DNA of 64,000 nt, taken from assembly GCA_030525825.1 (NCBI GenBank), contig JAUNDZ010000009.1:1-64000 (forward strand), in the 5' to 3' direction. The notes beneath the pieces were generated by a model that ran no database searches, was not told the DNA's origin, and worked only from the letters and a program-made list of their open reading frames with translations. Below are positions 9,135-19,000 of this stretch, in pieces. Within the stretch, counting starts at the first letter, position 1; every line of letters begins with the position of its first letter. The stretch is from Moraxella sp. (GTDB lineage: Bacteria; Pseudomonadota; Gammaproteobacteria; Pseudomonadales; Moraxellaceae). The position numbers and the translations under genes were made by a program.

Positions 9135-9162
9135 TTGCCAAGGTATTTTAATTTGCTATAAT
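9135..9162 (+). promoter_or_regulatory. Sigma-70 promoter of the small lipoprotein gene
   Basis: TTGCCA, a 16-nt spacer and TATAAT lie 48 nt before the ATG at 9210. The -10 box is perfect and preceded by TTTGC, giving a strong housekeeping promoter. Confidence 0.75.
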
Positions 9163-9209
9163 GCGAACAATTGTTACCCAAATCCAACCTTGATTTTAAG
9201 GAAAACACT

Positions 9210-9494
9210 ATGAAACTACTTGCCCTTGTTGCTGCAGCTGCTGTTGTTTTGACTGGCTGTAACGCCATGACCAAAGCGTCTGACAAAGTATTCTACAAGC
9301 AAAGTAACTTCTCTTTAGTTGATAGCACCGAATACCCAGTGGGTGAAGGTCATGAGTACGACGCTCAAGTCAAAGCCGATGCCGCTTTGGTTGATATGCA
9401 AAAAACCCAAGAAGTTGGTGCACAGCGTCCATCAGCGGCATCACCTGCAACACCACTTGAAAACGCTGAAACAGCCGTCGAAGCTGCTGAATAA
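9210..9494 (+). CDS. Small predicted lipoprotein
   Basis: A 94-residue protein with a classic lipoprotein signal, MKLLALVAAAAVVLTGC, and Cys at residue 17. The mature part is short and hydrophilic, with a C-terminal Ala/Pro/Glu tract, and no domain is recognised. The ATG at 9210 is preceded by TAAGGAAAA and a strong promoter, and is followed by a good terminator, so it is a well-expressed single gene. Residues after the signal (KASDKVFYKQSNFSLVDS) suggest a conserved small family, but no function can be assigned. Confidence 0.8.
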   Translation: MKLLALVAAAAVVLTGCNAMTKASDKVFYKQSNFSLVDSTEYPVGEGHEYDAQVKADAALVDMQKTQEVGAQRPSAASPATPLENAETAVEAAE

Positions 9495-9515
9495 TTCATC
9501 GATATTATCAGCCGA

Positions 9516-9546
9516 CAAAGACCTGCCACTGTGCAGGTCTTTTTGT
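9516..9546 (+). terminator. Rho-independent terminator
   Basis: AAAGACCTGC and GCAGGTCTTT form a 10-bp stem around a short loop followed by a T run, 20 nt after the lipoprotein stop codon. Confidence 0.85.
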
Positions 9547-9597
9547 TGTGCGATTTGGCATTTTTTAATGGCTTTGATGGCAAAACCCATCGACAAA

Positions 9598-9632
9598 GAA
9601 AAACCCTTGATGGCAATTAGCAATCAAGGGTC
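9598..9632 (-). terminator. Rho-independent terminator after rpsU
   Basis: On the minus strand ACCCTTGAT and ATCAAGGGT pair over an 11-nt loop and run into TTTTC. It lies 32 nt after the rpsU stop codon. Confidence 0.8.
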
Positions 9633-9663
9633 TTATCAGCAAAAGATGCTGTGGCAGTTCGGA

Positions 9664-9879
9664 TTAGTACTTGCGTACTGTGCGAACTTGCTCACGCCAT
9701 ACTTTTTTCTTGTAACGCTTAACAGCGGCAGCTTTTTTACGCTTACGCTCTTGCGTTGGCTTTTCGAAAAATTCTTTTTTACGAACATCAGCCAAAACAC
9801 CTGCTTTCTCGCAAGCACGCTTGAAACGACGAATCGCGATGTCAACTGGTTCGTTCTCTTTTACCTTAACTAAAGGCAT
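9664..9879 (-). CDS. rpsU: 30S ribosomal protein S21
   Basis: This 71-residue basic protein matches S21 throughout: it starts [19 protein letters not shown], has the lysine/arginine-rich middle [16 protein letters not shown], and is the usual length. S21 helps 16S rRNA base-pair with the Shine-Dalgarno sequence. TAGGAGC precedes the ATG. Here it stands alone, not in the rpsU-dnaG-rpoD operon of enterobacteria. Confidence 0.97.
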   Translation of the reverse strand: MPLVKVKENEPVDIAIRRFKRACEKAGVLADVRKKEFFEKPTQERKRKKAAAVKRYKKKVWREQVRTVRKY

Positions 9880-10096
9880 AGTAGCTCCTAATACAAGACA
9901 AGTGGCATCGATTAGGCTGTATTATATTATTAGCGGCACGGTCTTGGGCGTGGGCATCAGCTCAAATCGGAACAATTTTAAATAATCCGCTCGGCGGCAT
10001 TGCCCAAACCCACAGATTTAGGCAATCTGAATATTATAACCGATAAATTAAGCAAATACAACCAAAATCTATCAAGCCATCAAACAATCAGTCTGA

Positions 10097-10432
10097 TTAT
10101 TTGCTCTCGGTAGTGGCTTCTGCTGCCTTGTCTGTTTCGGCTGGCTGCTCAGTATTGGCTGGAGCGGCTTCTGTGGTGGTTTCGCTCTTTGCTTCGGCTG
10201 CTGGCTGTTCAGCTGTCGCTGCATCTGTGGCAGGTGCATCAGCAGCAACTGCGGCAAAAGGTGGCTGACCGTGGTCATCAAACTTGACTTCTTCGGCTTT
10301 TGGGGCTTTTTCTAGGGCGGCAGCTTCTGCTTCTGCCAACTTATCCACAGCGTGTACTTTTTCGTGCTTACCACCACAGGCGGTTAAGGTCAGCATTGCC
10401 AAGGCTGCGGCGGCGACAAATTGAACTTTCAT
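10097..10432 (-). CDS. Small Ala/Glu/Thr-rich lipoprotein with a repeat in its leader
   Basis: A 111-residue predicted lipoprotein. The signal MKVQFVAAAALAMLTLTAC places the acylated cysteine at residue 19. The rest is low-complexity, rich in Ala, Glu, Pro and Thr (AEAEAAALEKAPKAEEV, then TTTEAAPANTEQPAETDK). No domain is recognised. The ATG at 10432 is preceded by GGAGAG. Upstream of that ribosome site is a hexanucleotide repeat (10445-10470) and then a plausible promoter (10482-10510), so repeat-length changes could alter expression. The acidic repetitive tail may be a flexible periplasmic or surface segment; this is inference. Confidence 0.75.
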   Translation of the reverse strand: MKVQFVAAAALAMLTLTACGGKHEKVHAVDKLAEAEAAALEKAPKAEEVKFDDHGQPPFAAVAADAPATDAATAEQPAAEAKSETTTEAAPANTEQPAETDKAAEATTESK

Positions 10433-10444
10433 GGTCTCTCCAAA

Positions 10445-10470
10445 TAAAACTAAAACTAAAACTAAAAAAC
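10445..10470. repeat. TAAAAC hexanucleotide repeat (three perfect copies plus a degenerate one)
   Basis: Three adjacent TAAAAC units at 10445-10462 and a lengthened TAAAAAAC at 10463-10470 (GTTTTA on the transcribed strand) lie 13-38 nt upstream of the start codon of the lipoprotein at 10097-10432, between its candidate promoter and ribosome site. Confidence 0.85.
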
Positions 10471-10481
10471 ACTGTCTGCTT

Positions 10482-10510
10482 ATTATGCCATAAAATCCCA
10501 CATTTTTCAT
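10482..10510 (-). promoter_or_regulatory. Candidate promoter of the repeat-led lipoprotein
   Basis: On the minus strand ATGAAA, 17 nt and CATAAT fit a moderate sigma-70 promoter. Initiation about 7-8 nt downstream would place the whole hexamer repeat in the 5' untranslated leader. Confidence 0.45.
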
Positions 10511-10679
10511 AGGATTTAGATGGTTTGGCAATGATTATTTTGCCAAAAAGTTGGACTAATTTGCTTGATGCTTGTGATAATTTTGTATCATACTTAACAA
10601 ATTTACAAATATCCTATCATTTTCGCCAAAAAGCTCGCTATAATAAGCCGATTTTTTAATATCCAACTTAGGAGTTCTT

Positions 10680-11606
10680 ATGGCTGGTGGTAGTTTGCTG
10701 ATGTTGCTTGATGACATCAGTACCATCTTAGATGATGTGGCGACAATGACAAAACTTGCCACCAAAAAAACCGCAGGTGTACTAGGCGACGACCTTGCCC
10801 TAAACGCACAGCAAGTAACAGGCGTGCGTGCCGACCGTGAACTGTCTGTGGTCTGGGCGGTGGCAAAAGGCTCATTCATCAACAAGCTCATCTTGGTGCC
10901 TGCCGCCCTTATCATCAGTGCGGTGGCGGCATGGCTCATCACGCCCTTGCTGATGATTGGTGGACTGTTTTTGTGCTTTGAAGGGGCGGAGAAAGTGGTG
11001 CATAAATTTGCCCCAAGCCTACTGCCACACGAGCTGGACGATGAGCAGGCTCATGCCAAGCGACTGGCTGCCAATGCTGATGAGTCGGTGGATTTGGTCG
11101 CTCTTGAAAAAGAGAAAATCAAAGGGGCGATTCGTACCGATTTTATCCTATCGGCTGAAATTGTGGTGATTTCGCTTGGCGTGATGACCGCCAGCACCTT
11201 GCAGGCCAAAGCCCTATCGCTGAGTGCCATTGCCATCTTGATGACGGTTGGTGTTTATGGCTTGGTTGCTCTTATCGTAAAGATTGACGATGCTGGTCTT
11301 AATCTCATCAACAAGCCTGATGCAAGCAGCAAAAAGCTGGGCAATCTACTCCTCGCCTTTGCCCCAAAGCTCATGAAGTTTTTATCCATCGCTGGCACAC
11401 TTGCCATGTTCTTAGTCGGTGGCGGTATTTTGGTACACGGTATTGACATTTTGCACCATCAGGCAGAAGATTTGGTAGCATTATCAGGTGTGTTTGGTGG
11501 GCTGACCGAGACGATTTATAATGGCGTGGTTGGCTTTTTGGCGGGCTTGGTGGTACTGGTGTTTTATGTACTATTTAAAAAAGTAAAACACAAAAACGCA
11601 CACTAA
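10680..11606 (+). CDS. DUF808 (YedI-type) inner-membrane protein
   Basis: A 308-residue polytopic membrane protein of the DUF808 family. The signature N-terminus [20 protein letters not shown] and the following [16 protein letters not shown] are diagnostic. Several long hydrophobic segments follow (about residues 65-110, 155-185, 230-255 and 280-300). The family is widely conserved and uncharacterised. GGAG precedes the ATG, and a TATAAT box at 10639-10644 suggests its own promoter. It ends in a bidirectional terminator shared with the convergent SPOR gene. Confidence 0.88.
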   Translation: MAGGSLLMLLDDISTILDDVATMTKLATKKTAGVLGDDLALNAQQVTGVRADRELSVVWAVAKGSFINKLILVPAALIISAVAAWLITPLLMIGGLFLCFEGAEKVVHKFAPSLLPHELDDEQAHAKRLAANADESVDLVALEKEKIKGAIRTDFILSAEIVVISLGVMTASTLQAKALSLSAIAILMTVGVYGLVALIVKIDDAGLNLINKPDASSKKLGNLLLAFAPKLMKFLSIAGTLAMFLVGGGILVHGIDILHHQAEDLVALSGVFGGLTETIYNGVVGFLAGLVVLVFYVLFKKVKHKNAH

Positions 11607-11624
11607 TACACCAGTTTAATTAAA

Positions 11625-11657
11625 CAAAAAACCTGCCAACATAGCAGGTTTTTTGTT
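11625..11657. terminator. Bidirectional terminator between the DUF808 and SPOR genes
   Basis: AAAAAACCTGC and GCAGGTTTTTT pair around a 7-nt loop, with A and T runs on both sides, so it serves both convergent genes. Confidence 0.85.
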
Positions 11658-11673
11658 TAGACAGTTGCAAAAC

Positions 11674-12435
11674 TCACTGTCTGCGACGCTGTTCCACCAT
11701 GAGTGCATCAATGCCATTATTACGCAGCTTAAACAGAGCATCGCTGGCTTCTTGGCGGCTGCTCATCGGCATGGATACCACTTGATATACTTGTGTATTG
11801 GTCTGCTTATCCATGCGACGCACCACCATCGCATCCACGCCTGCCAGCATCACTTCGGCTCGCTTTTCGTCCGCATCTTTGGCACTAGGATAGCTTTTGA
11901 TTTGTAGGATATAGGTGGTGGTCGGCTGACTGATGGTCGTCTCATCGCTGCCATCTTGACCATCATAAGTGGCATCTTCTTCGATGATTTGGATTTGGGC
12001 TTCTTCAGTCTTATCCACCTTGGCTTCTACGACCGCATCCGCCCCCAACACCCTGTCATCATCCGCCATCCCTTGCACGCCCACCCCTTCAGGAATGCTA
12101 CGAAAATCCTGCTTGGGCAAGATGTCATAAAACTCATAATCAGGTGCTGGCACCATCTCATTTTGTTTCGGTTCGTGCTGGGTCAGGTCTAGGTTGTGGC
12201 TGCTTGGTGAAGTCGCCTGCTCTTTGGCGATTGGGGTTACTTGCGTCTCGTCTTCGATGGTAATCTTACCGCTGCGATAGCCGTCGAACAGGGGTGAGTA
12301 ATACACCGCTGCCGCCAACGCTGCTGCAATAATTAGCCCTAAAATCATCCAAAGCAGACTCATCAGACCTGAGCTTTTTCGCTTTTCGGTCTCTTTATAT
12401 ACCGCAGAAGATTTGGTTTTTTTTGTCATGTTCAT
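11674..12435 (-). CDS. SPOR-domain membrane protein (FtsN-like layout)
   Basis: A 253-residue bitopic protein: a short cytoplasmic lysine-rich N-terminus, one transmembrane helix at about residues 24-46 (LMSLLWMILGLIIAAALAAAV), an acidic low-complexity periplasmic linker, and a C-terminal SPOR domain (TTTYILQIKSYPSAKDADE to the end). SPOR domains bind denuded peptidoglycan at the septum, and the layout is that of FtsN and similar division proteins. It is not demonstrably FtsN, so no symbol is given. It shares a bidirectional terminator with the DUF808 gene. Confidence 0.85.
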   Translation of the reverse strand: MNMTKKTKSSAVYKETEKRKSSGLMSLLWMILGLIIAAALAAAVYYSPLFDGYRSGKITIEDETQVTPIAKEQATSPSSHNLDLTQHEPKQNEMVPAPDYEFYDILPKQDFRSIPEGVGVQGMADDDRVLGADAVVEAKVDKTEEAQIQIIEEDATYDGQDGSDETTISQPTTTYILQIKSYPSAKDADEKRAEVMLAGVDAMVVRRMDKQTNTQVYQVVSMPMSSRQEASDALFKLRNNGIDALMVEQRRRQ

Positions 12436-12603
12436 GTTTCACAAATAAGTTGTTGATTATTGTAGCAAGTTTTTTGGATGCTGTGGAGAATTTTCATCAT
12501 CTCGTTAAGATTTATCAGCACAACAAATCATCACGCCACCACAGCACAACTGTGCTATAATAAAGCCATCCAATTTTATCATCAAAATACAAAAGGGCAC
12601 GCT

Positions 12604-12825
12604 ATGATTTTTGCTGTTTCTGAAGCCGCCATCACCGCCTTGGGTTTATACATCCTACTGCCGATTTTTATTGGCTTTTTGTTCTTTATCATGTGGGACA
12701 TCTCCAAAAAATCCAACGCAGGCAAGCAAGGCACCTTTTGGATTTTTGTGGCGTTGGGCATGGGCTTTTTTGGTTTTCTTGCCAAACTGGTCATCGAATG
12801 GGTGTTGGCAAAGTGGTTCATCTAA
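12604..12825 (+). CDS. DUF2788 small membrane protein
   Basis: A 73-residue protein with two transmembrane helices (about residues 10-30 and 45-67) separated by the conserved polar stretch MWDISKKSNAGKQG. This fits the DUF2788 family of Moraxellaceae and pseudomonads, of unknown function. AAAAGGG lies 7 nt before the ATG. A longer upstream frame exists, but it has no family resemblance. Confidence 0.8.
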   Translation: MIFAVSEAAITALGLYILLPIFIGFLFFIMWDISKKSNAGKQGTFWIFVALGMGFFGFLAKLVIEWVLAKWFI

Positions 12826-12896
12826 TCAGCCGCTCATCAGTAGGTCGCTTCGTTAAACCCTGATTGGTCAAGCCCCAAGCCAGCCTACGCTACCCA

Positions 12897-12924
12897 TCAA
12901 GGCTTTTTGGTCAAGGCTTTTTGG
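12897..12924. repeat. 14-bp tandem duplication across the cmoB stop codon
   Basis: TCAAGGCTTTTTGG occurs twice back to back, at 12897-12910 and 12911-12924. On the minus strand each copy ends in TGA; the first TGA read is the cmoB stop, and the second copy repeats the last four codons. Confidence 0.85.
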
Positions 12925-13921
12925 CAATCATCACCGCACGCTTGGGAGCAGGATAGCCTTCGATGGTTTTTGAGTCATCCGCCTTATCCAAAAAGTCTGC
13001 CAGCGAATGATAATCCATCCACTCGGTCGGTCGCTGCTCATCGGTGCTGGTAATGCTCACATCCACACAGCGTACATCATCAAACCCTGCCTTAGTCAGC
13101 CATTTGGACAAGGCGGCAATGCTCGGCAAAAAGTACACATTATTCATCTGAGCGTAGCGGTCTTGTGGCACGAGTACCGTATGCTCATCACCGTCCACCA
13201 CCAAAGTTTCTAGCACCAGCGTACCGCCTTTATTCAGCTGAGCCTTTAACTGCTCTAAATGCTCAAAAGGCGACGCACGATGATACAGCACCCCCATGCT
13301 AAACACCACATCAAACAGCTCGCTGTCTTTTGGCACGCTCTCTAATGGCACAGGGATATAATGCACGGGCAAATCCACCCCCAAAAAGTGCTTCATCGCC
13401 ATAAACTGATGATAAAACAGGCACGACGGGTCAATCACAATCACCGACTTTGCCCCATCGCCAAGCATCCGAAAGCCATGATAGCCCGATCCACCACCGA
13501 CATCCAAGATGCGTTTGTTATGCAAATTTAAATGCGGGCGTACTCGCTCCCATTTAAAATCCGACCGCCATTCTGTATCAATGTGGATGCTCTTATCTGC
13601 ATCACTACTTAAATAAAACGGTCCTTTTCGCCACGGTTTTAGATTTCTAAGTAGGCTGTCGGTTTTTTTAAAATCCGCCATTTGCCAATCAATCACCGCT
13701 TCGACCTTGTTCGTCAGCTGCACTTCTTTGGCTGCAATCTGTGGCAGGCGATCGATGGCGGACGCATAAAATGGGGCGTGAGCATAGCGGCTTTTGTCTT
13801 TGATTTTTGATAACCAAGCAGGCAGGCATGACAGCCACTCGCCTGCCTTTGGATGGTATTTGCTCATTTGGAGCAAATACAGATATAGTGCCTGCTCCGC
13901 CTTAAATATGGTATTGTTCAT
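12911..13921 (-). CDS. cmoB: tRNA U34 carboxymethyltransferase
   Basis: This 336-residue enzyme transfers the carboxymethyl group from carboxy-SAM to 5-hydroxyuridine at tRNA position 34, giving cmo5U. WRKGPFYL near residue 93, the SAM-type motif ILDVGGGSGYHGFRM near residue 133 and FDVVFSMGVLYHRASP near residue 206 are characteristic. The start MNNTIFKAEQ is preferred; a longer upstream frame overlaps the previous gene. It lies 14 nt after the yqhA-like gene, which separates it from cmoA. Confidence 0.94.
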   Translation of the reverse strand: MNNTIFKAEQALYLYLLQMSKYHPKAGEWLSCLPAWLSKIKDKSRYAHAPFYASAIDRLPQIAAKEVQLTNKVEAVIDWQMADFKKTDSLLRNLKPWRKGPFYLSSDADKSIHIDTEWRSDFKWERVRPHLNLHNKRILDVGGGSGYHGFRMLGDGAKSVIVIDPSCLFYHQFMAMKHFLGVDLPVHYIPVPLESVPKDSELFDVVFSMGVLYHRASPFEHLEQLKAQLNKGGTLVLETLVVDGDEHTVLVPQDRYAQMNNVYFLPSIAALSKWLTKAGFDDVRCVDVSITSTDEQRPTEWMDYHSLADFLDKADDSKTIEGYPAPKRAVMIAKKP

Positions 13922-13935
13922 GGTCGTGTATTCGT

Positions 13936-14496
13936 TTAGTGGTGCTGATGTAGCAGTTTGTCGGTATAGGCGATGGCGATGGCGGATGCCAAAAAGCCCA
14001 AGTGTAGCAGCAGCTGCCATTTCATGGTCGCTTCGCTCATGTTGGATGCGTTGATGAAAGTCTGTAGCAGATGAATGCTAGAAATGCTGATGATTGCCAT
14101 CGACAGTTTGACTTTGAGCACGGACGCATTGACATGGCTGAGCCACTCTGGTTGGTCAGGGTGGTCATCGACATTGAGCCGTGAGACGAAAGTCTCGTAG
14201 CCACCGACCACTACCATCACGAGCAAATTGGCAATCATCACCACATCAATCAGACCCAGCACTGCCAACATAATGGCGTTCTCGTTCATCGTGCCAAGAT
14301 TGACAATCAAGTGCCAAAGCGACTTTAAAAACTTATAAGCATAAATCAGCTGTACCACAATCAAACCCAGATAAATGGGCAGCTGCAACCAGCGACTGGC
14401 AAAAATAATCTTAGAAAAAATATTCTGTCGTCTTTGGATGCCGATGGCAGAACTATGTTCAATGCCTGATGGTTCATTATTATTGGTGTGCTGCAT
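13936..14496 (-). CDS. YqhA/UPF0114 (TIGR00645) family membrane protein
   Basis: A 186-residue protein with about four transmembrane segments. The family blocks [16 protein letters not shown] near residue 31, [19 protein letters not shown] near 83 and [15 protein letters not shown] near 105 are clear. Function is unknown. GGAAAA precedes the ATG. It is inserted between cmoA and cmoB in a same-strand run with short gaps, so all three are probably one transcript. Confidence 0.88.
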   Translation of the reverse strand: MQHTNNNEPSGIEHSSAIGIQRRQNIFSKIIFASRWLQLPIYLGLIVVQLIYAYKFLKSLWHLIVNLGTMNENAIMLAVLGLIDVVMIANLLVMVVVGGYETFVSRLNVDDHPDQPEWLSHVNASVLKVKLSMAIISISSIHLLQTFINASNMSEATMKWQLLLHLGFLASAIAIAYTDKLLHQHH

Positions 14497-14548
14497 GGAT
14501 TTTTCCAGTTTTTTTTGGTTGTGTGATTGGCTTTATGAAACCACCCAA

Positions 14549-15361
14549 TCATTTAAATGCCATAATGGATAAAAAATTCAAAAACTTAAACCAAGTCAAA
14601 CTTCGCTCAAAACCTGCCGCCGCCAGCCTGTCATGATGGGCTGTCTCGGTGTCGGTGATGAGTACATTTTCTAGGGCGTTGCGTTTGCCGCTGATTTCTA
14701 GCTCACTGTATCCATTGGCTCGTTTAAAATCATAATAACGCTCCACCAGCCACGCATCGTCCTGCTCGTCAACGGCGTGCGTCTTTTCGGTCAGTATCAA
14801 AATACCGCCATCATTCAATGCGTCGTGGCATTTTGATAGTAGTGCCAATCTCTGCTCTGGTGGTAAAAACTGCAAGGTCAAATTCAGCACAATCATATCG
14901 CACGGCTCAAAATCAAGCGTACATACATCCGCCAAGACGAACTTGATGTCATGCTTAGGATAATGCTCGTCCAGCACGCCTTTGGCACGCTCAATCATCG
15001 GACGAGATATGTCCACCGCACGAATCTCAATCTCATCGGGGGCGAACTTATCCGCCAAAGCAAAAGACACCGCCCCAAGCGATGTGCCTAAGTCATAAAT
15101 GCGGCTAATACGACCGCCCTGCTCGCTCGTCTGCCCATAGGACAAATGCCGTCTGGCTAAGATGGGTAGCATTGCAAGCACCTGCCCATAACCCGGTACG
15201 CTGCGGCGAATCATGTCAGGAAAGCACGCCACCACTTCTTCATCAAAGCTAAAACGGGCAAATTTATCCAGTGGTGTGGTAAATAAGCTGTCGTGTCCGC
15301 CATGACTGGGCGATGAGCTGGCGGTCGTGTCGGCTGATTGGTTCATGTTTGGATTTGTCAT
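14549..15361 (-). CDS. cmoA: Carboxy-S-adenosyl-L-methionine synthase
   Basis: A 270-residue enzyme that converts SAM and prephenate into carboxy-SAM, the cofactor used by Cmo[21 protein letters not shown] near residue 39, the SAM-binding [10 protein letters not shown] near residue 88 and [13 protein letters not shown] near residue 160 are family hallmarks. The first 22 residues are a polar Ser/Thr-rich extension. It is first in the cmoA, yqhA-like, cmoB run and diverges from msrA. Confidence 0.94.
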   Translation of the reverse strand: MTNPNMNQSADTTASSSPSHGGHDSLFTTPLDKFARFSFDEEVVACFPDMIRRSVPGYGQVLAMLPILARRHLSYGQTSEQGGRISRIYDLGTSLGAVSFALADKFAPDEIEIRAVDISRPMIERAKGVLDEHYPKHDIKFVLADVCTLDFEPCDMIVLNLTLQFLPPEQRLALLSKCHDALNDGGILILTEKTHAVDEQDDAWLVERYYDFKRANGYSELEISGKRNALENVLITDTETAHHDRLAAAGFERSLTWFKFLNFLSIMAFK

Positions 15362-15422
15362 GAAAAATGTGTTATGCTAAAAGTGTGCTTATTTTATCAT
15401 TTTTTCGAAATAAGGAAAACTT

Positions 15423-15941
15423 ATGCAACGCATCATTTTGGGCGGTGGGTGCTTTTGGTGTACCGAAAGTGTGTTTTTATCCCTAAAAGGGGTTCATCAG
15501 GTAACTTCTGGCTACGCTGGCGGACAGGAGGACACCGCCAATTACGAAGCGGTCTGCACAGGTGAAACTGGTCATGTGGAAGTGATTGAAGTACTATTTG
15601 ATGACAGCGTCATTGATTTGGGTGTACTTTTGGATGTGTTTTTTGCCACACATGACCCCACGACGCTAAACCGTCAGGGCAACGACATTGGCACGCAGTA
15701 TGCTTCGGTGATTTTTTATACCGATGAGTCTCAGCGTGGCGTGATTGATGATAAAATCCACGCCCTACAAGCAGACGGCATCGATGTCGTTACCCGAGTG
15801 CAAGCCGCCCCGACCTTCCACCCTGCCGAGAGCTATCATCAAAACTTCTACGCCAACAACCCCACCCAAGGCTACTGTAACTTCGCCATTCCGCCAAAAC
15901 TGGCTAAGTTAAAGACAGGGTTTGCTGGGTATTTAAAATAA
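15423..15941 (+). CDS. msrA: Peptide methionine-S-sulfoxide reductase A
   Basis: A 172-residue oxidative-damage repair enzyme that reduces methionine S-sulfoxide in proteins. The catalytic motif GGCFWC is at residues 8-13 (nucleophile Cys10), followed by VTSGYAGG, HVEV and the conserved RQGNDIGTQYAS. ATAAGGAAAAC precedes the ATG. It lacks a signal peptide, so it is cytoplasmic. It diverges from cmoA and ends in a strong hairpin. Confidence 0.95.
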   Translation: MQRIILGGGCFWCTESVFLSLKGVHQVTSGYAGGQEDTANYEAVCTGETGHVEVIEVLFDDSVIDLGVLLDVFFATHDPTTLNRQGNDIGTQYASVIFYTDESQRGVIDDKIHALQADGIDVVTRVQAAPTFHPAESYHQNFYANNPTQGYCNFAIPPKLAKLKTGFAGYLK

Positions 15942-15960
15942 TAACCATGAACATAGAAAT

Positions 15961-16000
15961 AAGTAGCTTGGATACTCACCACCAAGCTACTTATTTTTTT
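15961..16000 (+). terminator. Terminator after msrA
   Basis: AAGTAGCTTGG and CCAAGCTACTT pair over a 10-nt loop, followed by ATTTTTTT. The reverse strand also has a usable T-rich tail, so it may serve smc as well. Confidence 0.85.
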
Positions 16001-16098
16001 GCAATGACACCCAATCATGCGAATAAATTTTATCCCAATGCGGTGTTTGTTTTAATATCAATACCAACCATCGCCTTGAATGATATACCACTTTAACA

Positions 16099-19000
16099 TC
16101 AACTCTCAATATACCGCTCGGCTTCTTCTAGGTTTACTGTTACCAGACTAGAAATACCAGCGGTCGGCATGGTGATGCCTTTTAGCTCGTCAGCGATTTG
16201 CATGGCAAGTTTGTTATGACTGATAAAGATGAACTGCACGCTGTCCGCCAGCTCATGAATCAGACTGGTGAACCGTCCCACATTGGCATCATCAAGCGGT
16301 GCATCAACTTCATCAAGCACACAAAACGGAGCAGGGTGCTGCTTAAAAATCGCAAAGATGAGACTTAGGGCAGTCAGCGTCTTCTCACCGCCTGATAGCA
16401 CCGCTAGGCGTGAGTTTTTCTTTCCCTTTGGCTGTGCCATCAGCACCAGTCCTGCTCGCCATTTATCAGACTTAGGCAGATTTTCATCATCAATCAGCGT
16501 AAGACTCGCCTGCCCACCGCCAAACACCTTGCTAAACAAGGCATTTAGCTCTTCATTGACCGCAGTCAAGGCGGTCAAAAACAGCGATTTGGTCTTCTCA
16601 TCGATGGCAGCGATGGCATCTTTTAACTTCGCCATGCTTTCGGTGATGTCGTTAATCTGGCTGTCCATCGGCGAGACACGCCCTTCTAGCTCTTTTAGCT
16701 CTTCGGCAGCCGCTAGGTTCACCGCACCCAGCTTTGCGATGTCTGCTTTAATCTCGTCCATGCGAGCCGCATTGTCCTTAAACTTGGGCGGCTTGGCACG
16801 AAAATCCGCCAAAGTCGCAGGCAGATTAAACTTCTCATCAATTCGCCTCATCTCATCGCCCAAGTCATTCAGACGGCTCTCACCCACCGCTGTGTCTGCC
16901 GTGATTTGGGCGGATTCGGCTTGGGCTTTGGCGAAGCTTGAATGAGCTTCGGTCAGGTTCTCTTGCAGTTTTAGCTGCATGAGCTGCAAGGCTTTGGCAG
17001 CGGCTTCGTGCTCTTCGCTGCTGATTTTTAGCATGGAGGTATAAGCCTTGGCATCCTTAAAGGCAGCTTCTAGCGTGGGCAGCTTGGCAGTCAGCTTCTC
17101 TTGGGTGTCTTTGGCGGCTTGAATGTCAAGCTGTGCTTGTTCGGCATTTTTCTTTGCCATGTCCAGCAGTCTTTGGGTGTGTGATTTGGTCTGGGTGAGT
17201 GCGGCACTCTTGAGCTGTATCGCCTGATGCTCATCCGCCATCGCCTTGACCGCAAGGGTTAGTGCATCCATGCTCTGGGTCATCGCTGCCATCTTGTTTT
17301 TGGCATTTTCATGGCGTGGCAGATGCTCGCTAAGATTGGCATCGATGCGTACCAACTCCGCTTCTAGGGTTTTTAATTCGCTGCTGATGTCGTCTTTTTC
17401 CTCATCGAGTGCGGCTTTGTTTTTGGCAAAGTTTTCTTTTTTGATGGCGTCGGTTTGGATTTTGGTTTGTAAGGCGGCACATCGCTGCTGTTTTTGCTGG
17501 ATGGTTGCCGACAAAGCATTCATCTGTGCCAGTCTTTCATCATAAGCAACCTTAGCACTCTCAAACTGCGTGGCGAGTCGTTTTAGCTCTTTTTGGCTCT
17601 CACTCATCTGCTCTTCAAGCTCATCAAGTGCCGTCTCAAGCTCGCCCAAGCGTCTGCTGTGCTCTGCCTTTTGGCTTAGCACCGACGAATGACCGCCAAA
17701 ACTGCTGGTATGCACCACGCCAAACGAGCCAACCAGCCAGCCTGATTTTGTCAAAATCAGCTTGCCATCAGCAATCATATCAGACAGCTTGTGTAAATCA
17801 GGTGAACTGTCATCATCCAGCAGATAACAGCTGTCGAACAGCTTTAAGCGTGGGGCGTCAAACAGCTGACCGAATGCGATGAGCTTACCCACATTAACTC
17901 CATAGCCTCCACCCGTCTTAAAAATGGCACGACTTGCCGCCTTATCTTTGTCATTGGGCACCGATAGTATTGCTTTGATTTCAAGCTCATCAGATACCCG
18001 AGCGGTCAGCCAAAAGCCCAAAAACGCATCCAACACACCAGCGAACGCTTCGCCACGACTGCTAAGACGCACCACATCTTTTAGGTGCGGCAGATGCGTA
18101 AAGTTGTTGGTCGTACCGCTGGACTGGTTTTGAGAAAGTGTGGCAGGCTTGGCGTGCAGCATCTTATGCAAGATGTCGTATTCACTGGATAAGGCGGCAT
18201 GCTGTTTTTCAAGGTTTGTGTGTGCCTTTTGATGCGTCTCCACACTCTTGGCAAGCTCGTCGAGTTTATCCTTATCGTCTTGCTCTGCCAAAGATTCTTG
18301 GCGTAGCGTCAGTGCAGACAGCTCGTCTGTCAGGCGTGCCAGCTCTTCGGTGTCGGTGCTGTCCTGCTCGCCAAGCCCTTGAGCATTTAGGATCAGCTCG
18401 TTGTGTTTTTTTATCCATTTTTCACGGTTGGCAAGCACTCGCTCTTTTTGGGATTCGGCAAGTTTTTTGGCATTATCCAGCGTGTTTTTTTGAGCTTGTA
18501 GAGCATCTAGCTCATCACGCACGCTCTGATAGCTGCCTTGGTTGGCTTGCAGCTCTTTTTGCTTGGTGCTAAGTTTGTCGCCAAGCTCTTTTAAACTTGG
18601 CTCAATCTGAATCAGCTCCTGATTGATGCCATCAAGCTCGGCAGTTGCATGGGCGATGCTATCATGAGCTTCTGCCCTGATGGCATTAAGACGCAGTATC
18701 TTGTCATCAGCCTGTGCCAGCTCTTGATTGACCGTGTAGAAATTGTGCTGTGCGGTCTGCTCTGCCATCTGGGCATTGTGATATTTGTCTTTGGCGTCAT
18801 CTTTTAGCCATTGTCCTTCGGCGACCTTATCAGACAAGCGTTCAAGCTCGGCTTTGGCTTTATTGGTGGCACTCTCGAGCTTGGTCAGCTCTTCTTGGCT
18901 GATGGTTTGCTCTTGCTTTTTTTGTTCGTGATACTGCCACGCTTCAAAGATACGCTTTAATAAGTCGTCTTTATGAATCTTTGCCAGCTCGTCGTTTAAT

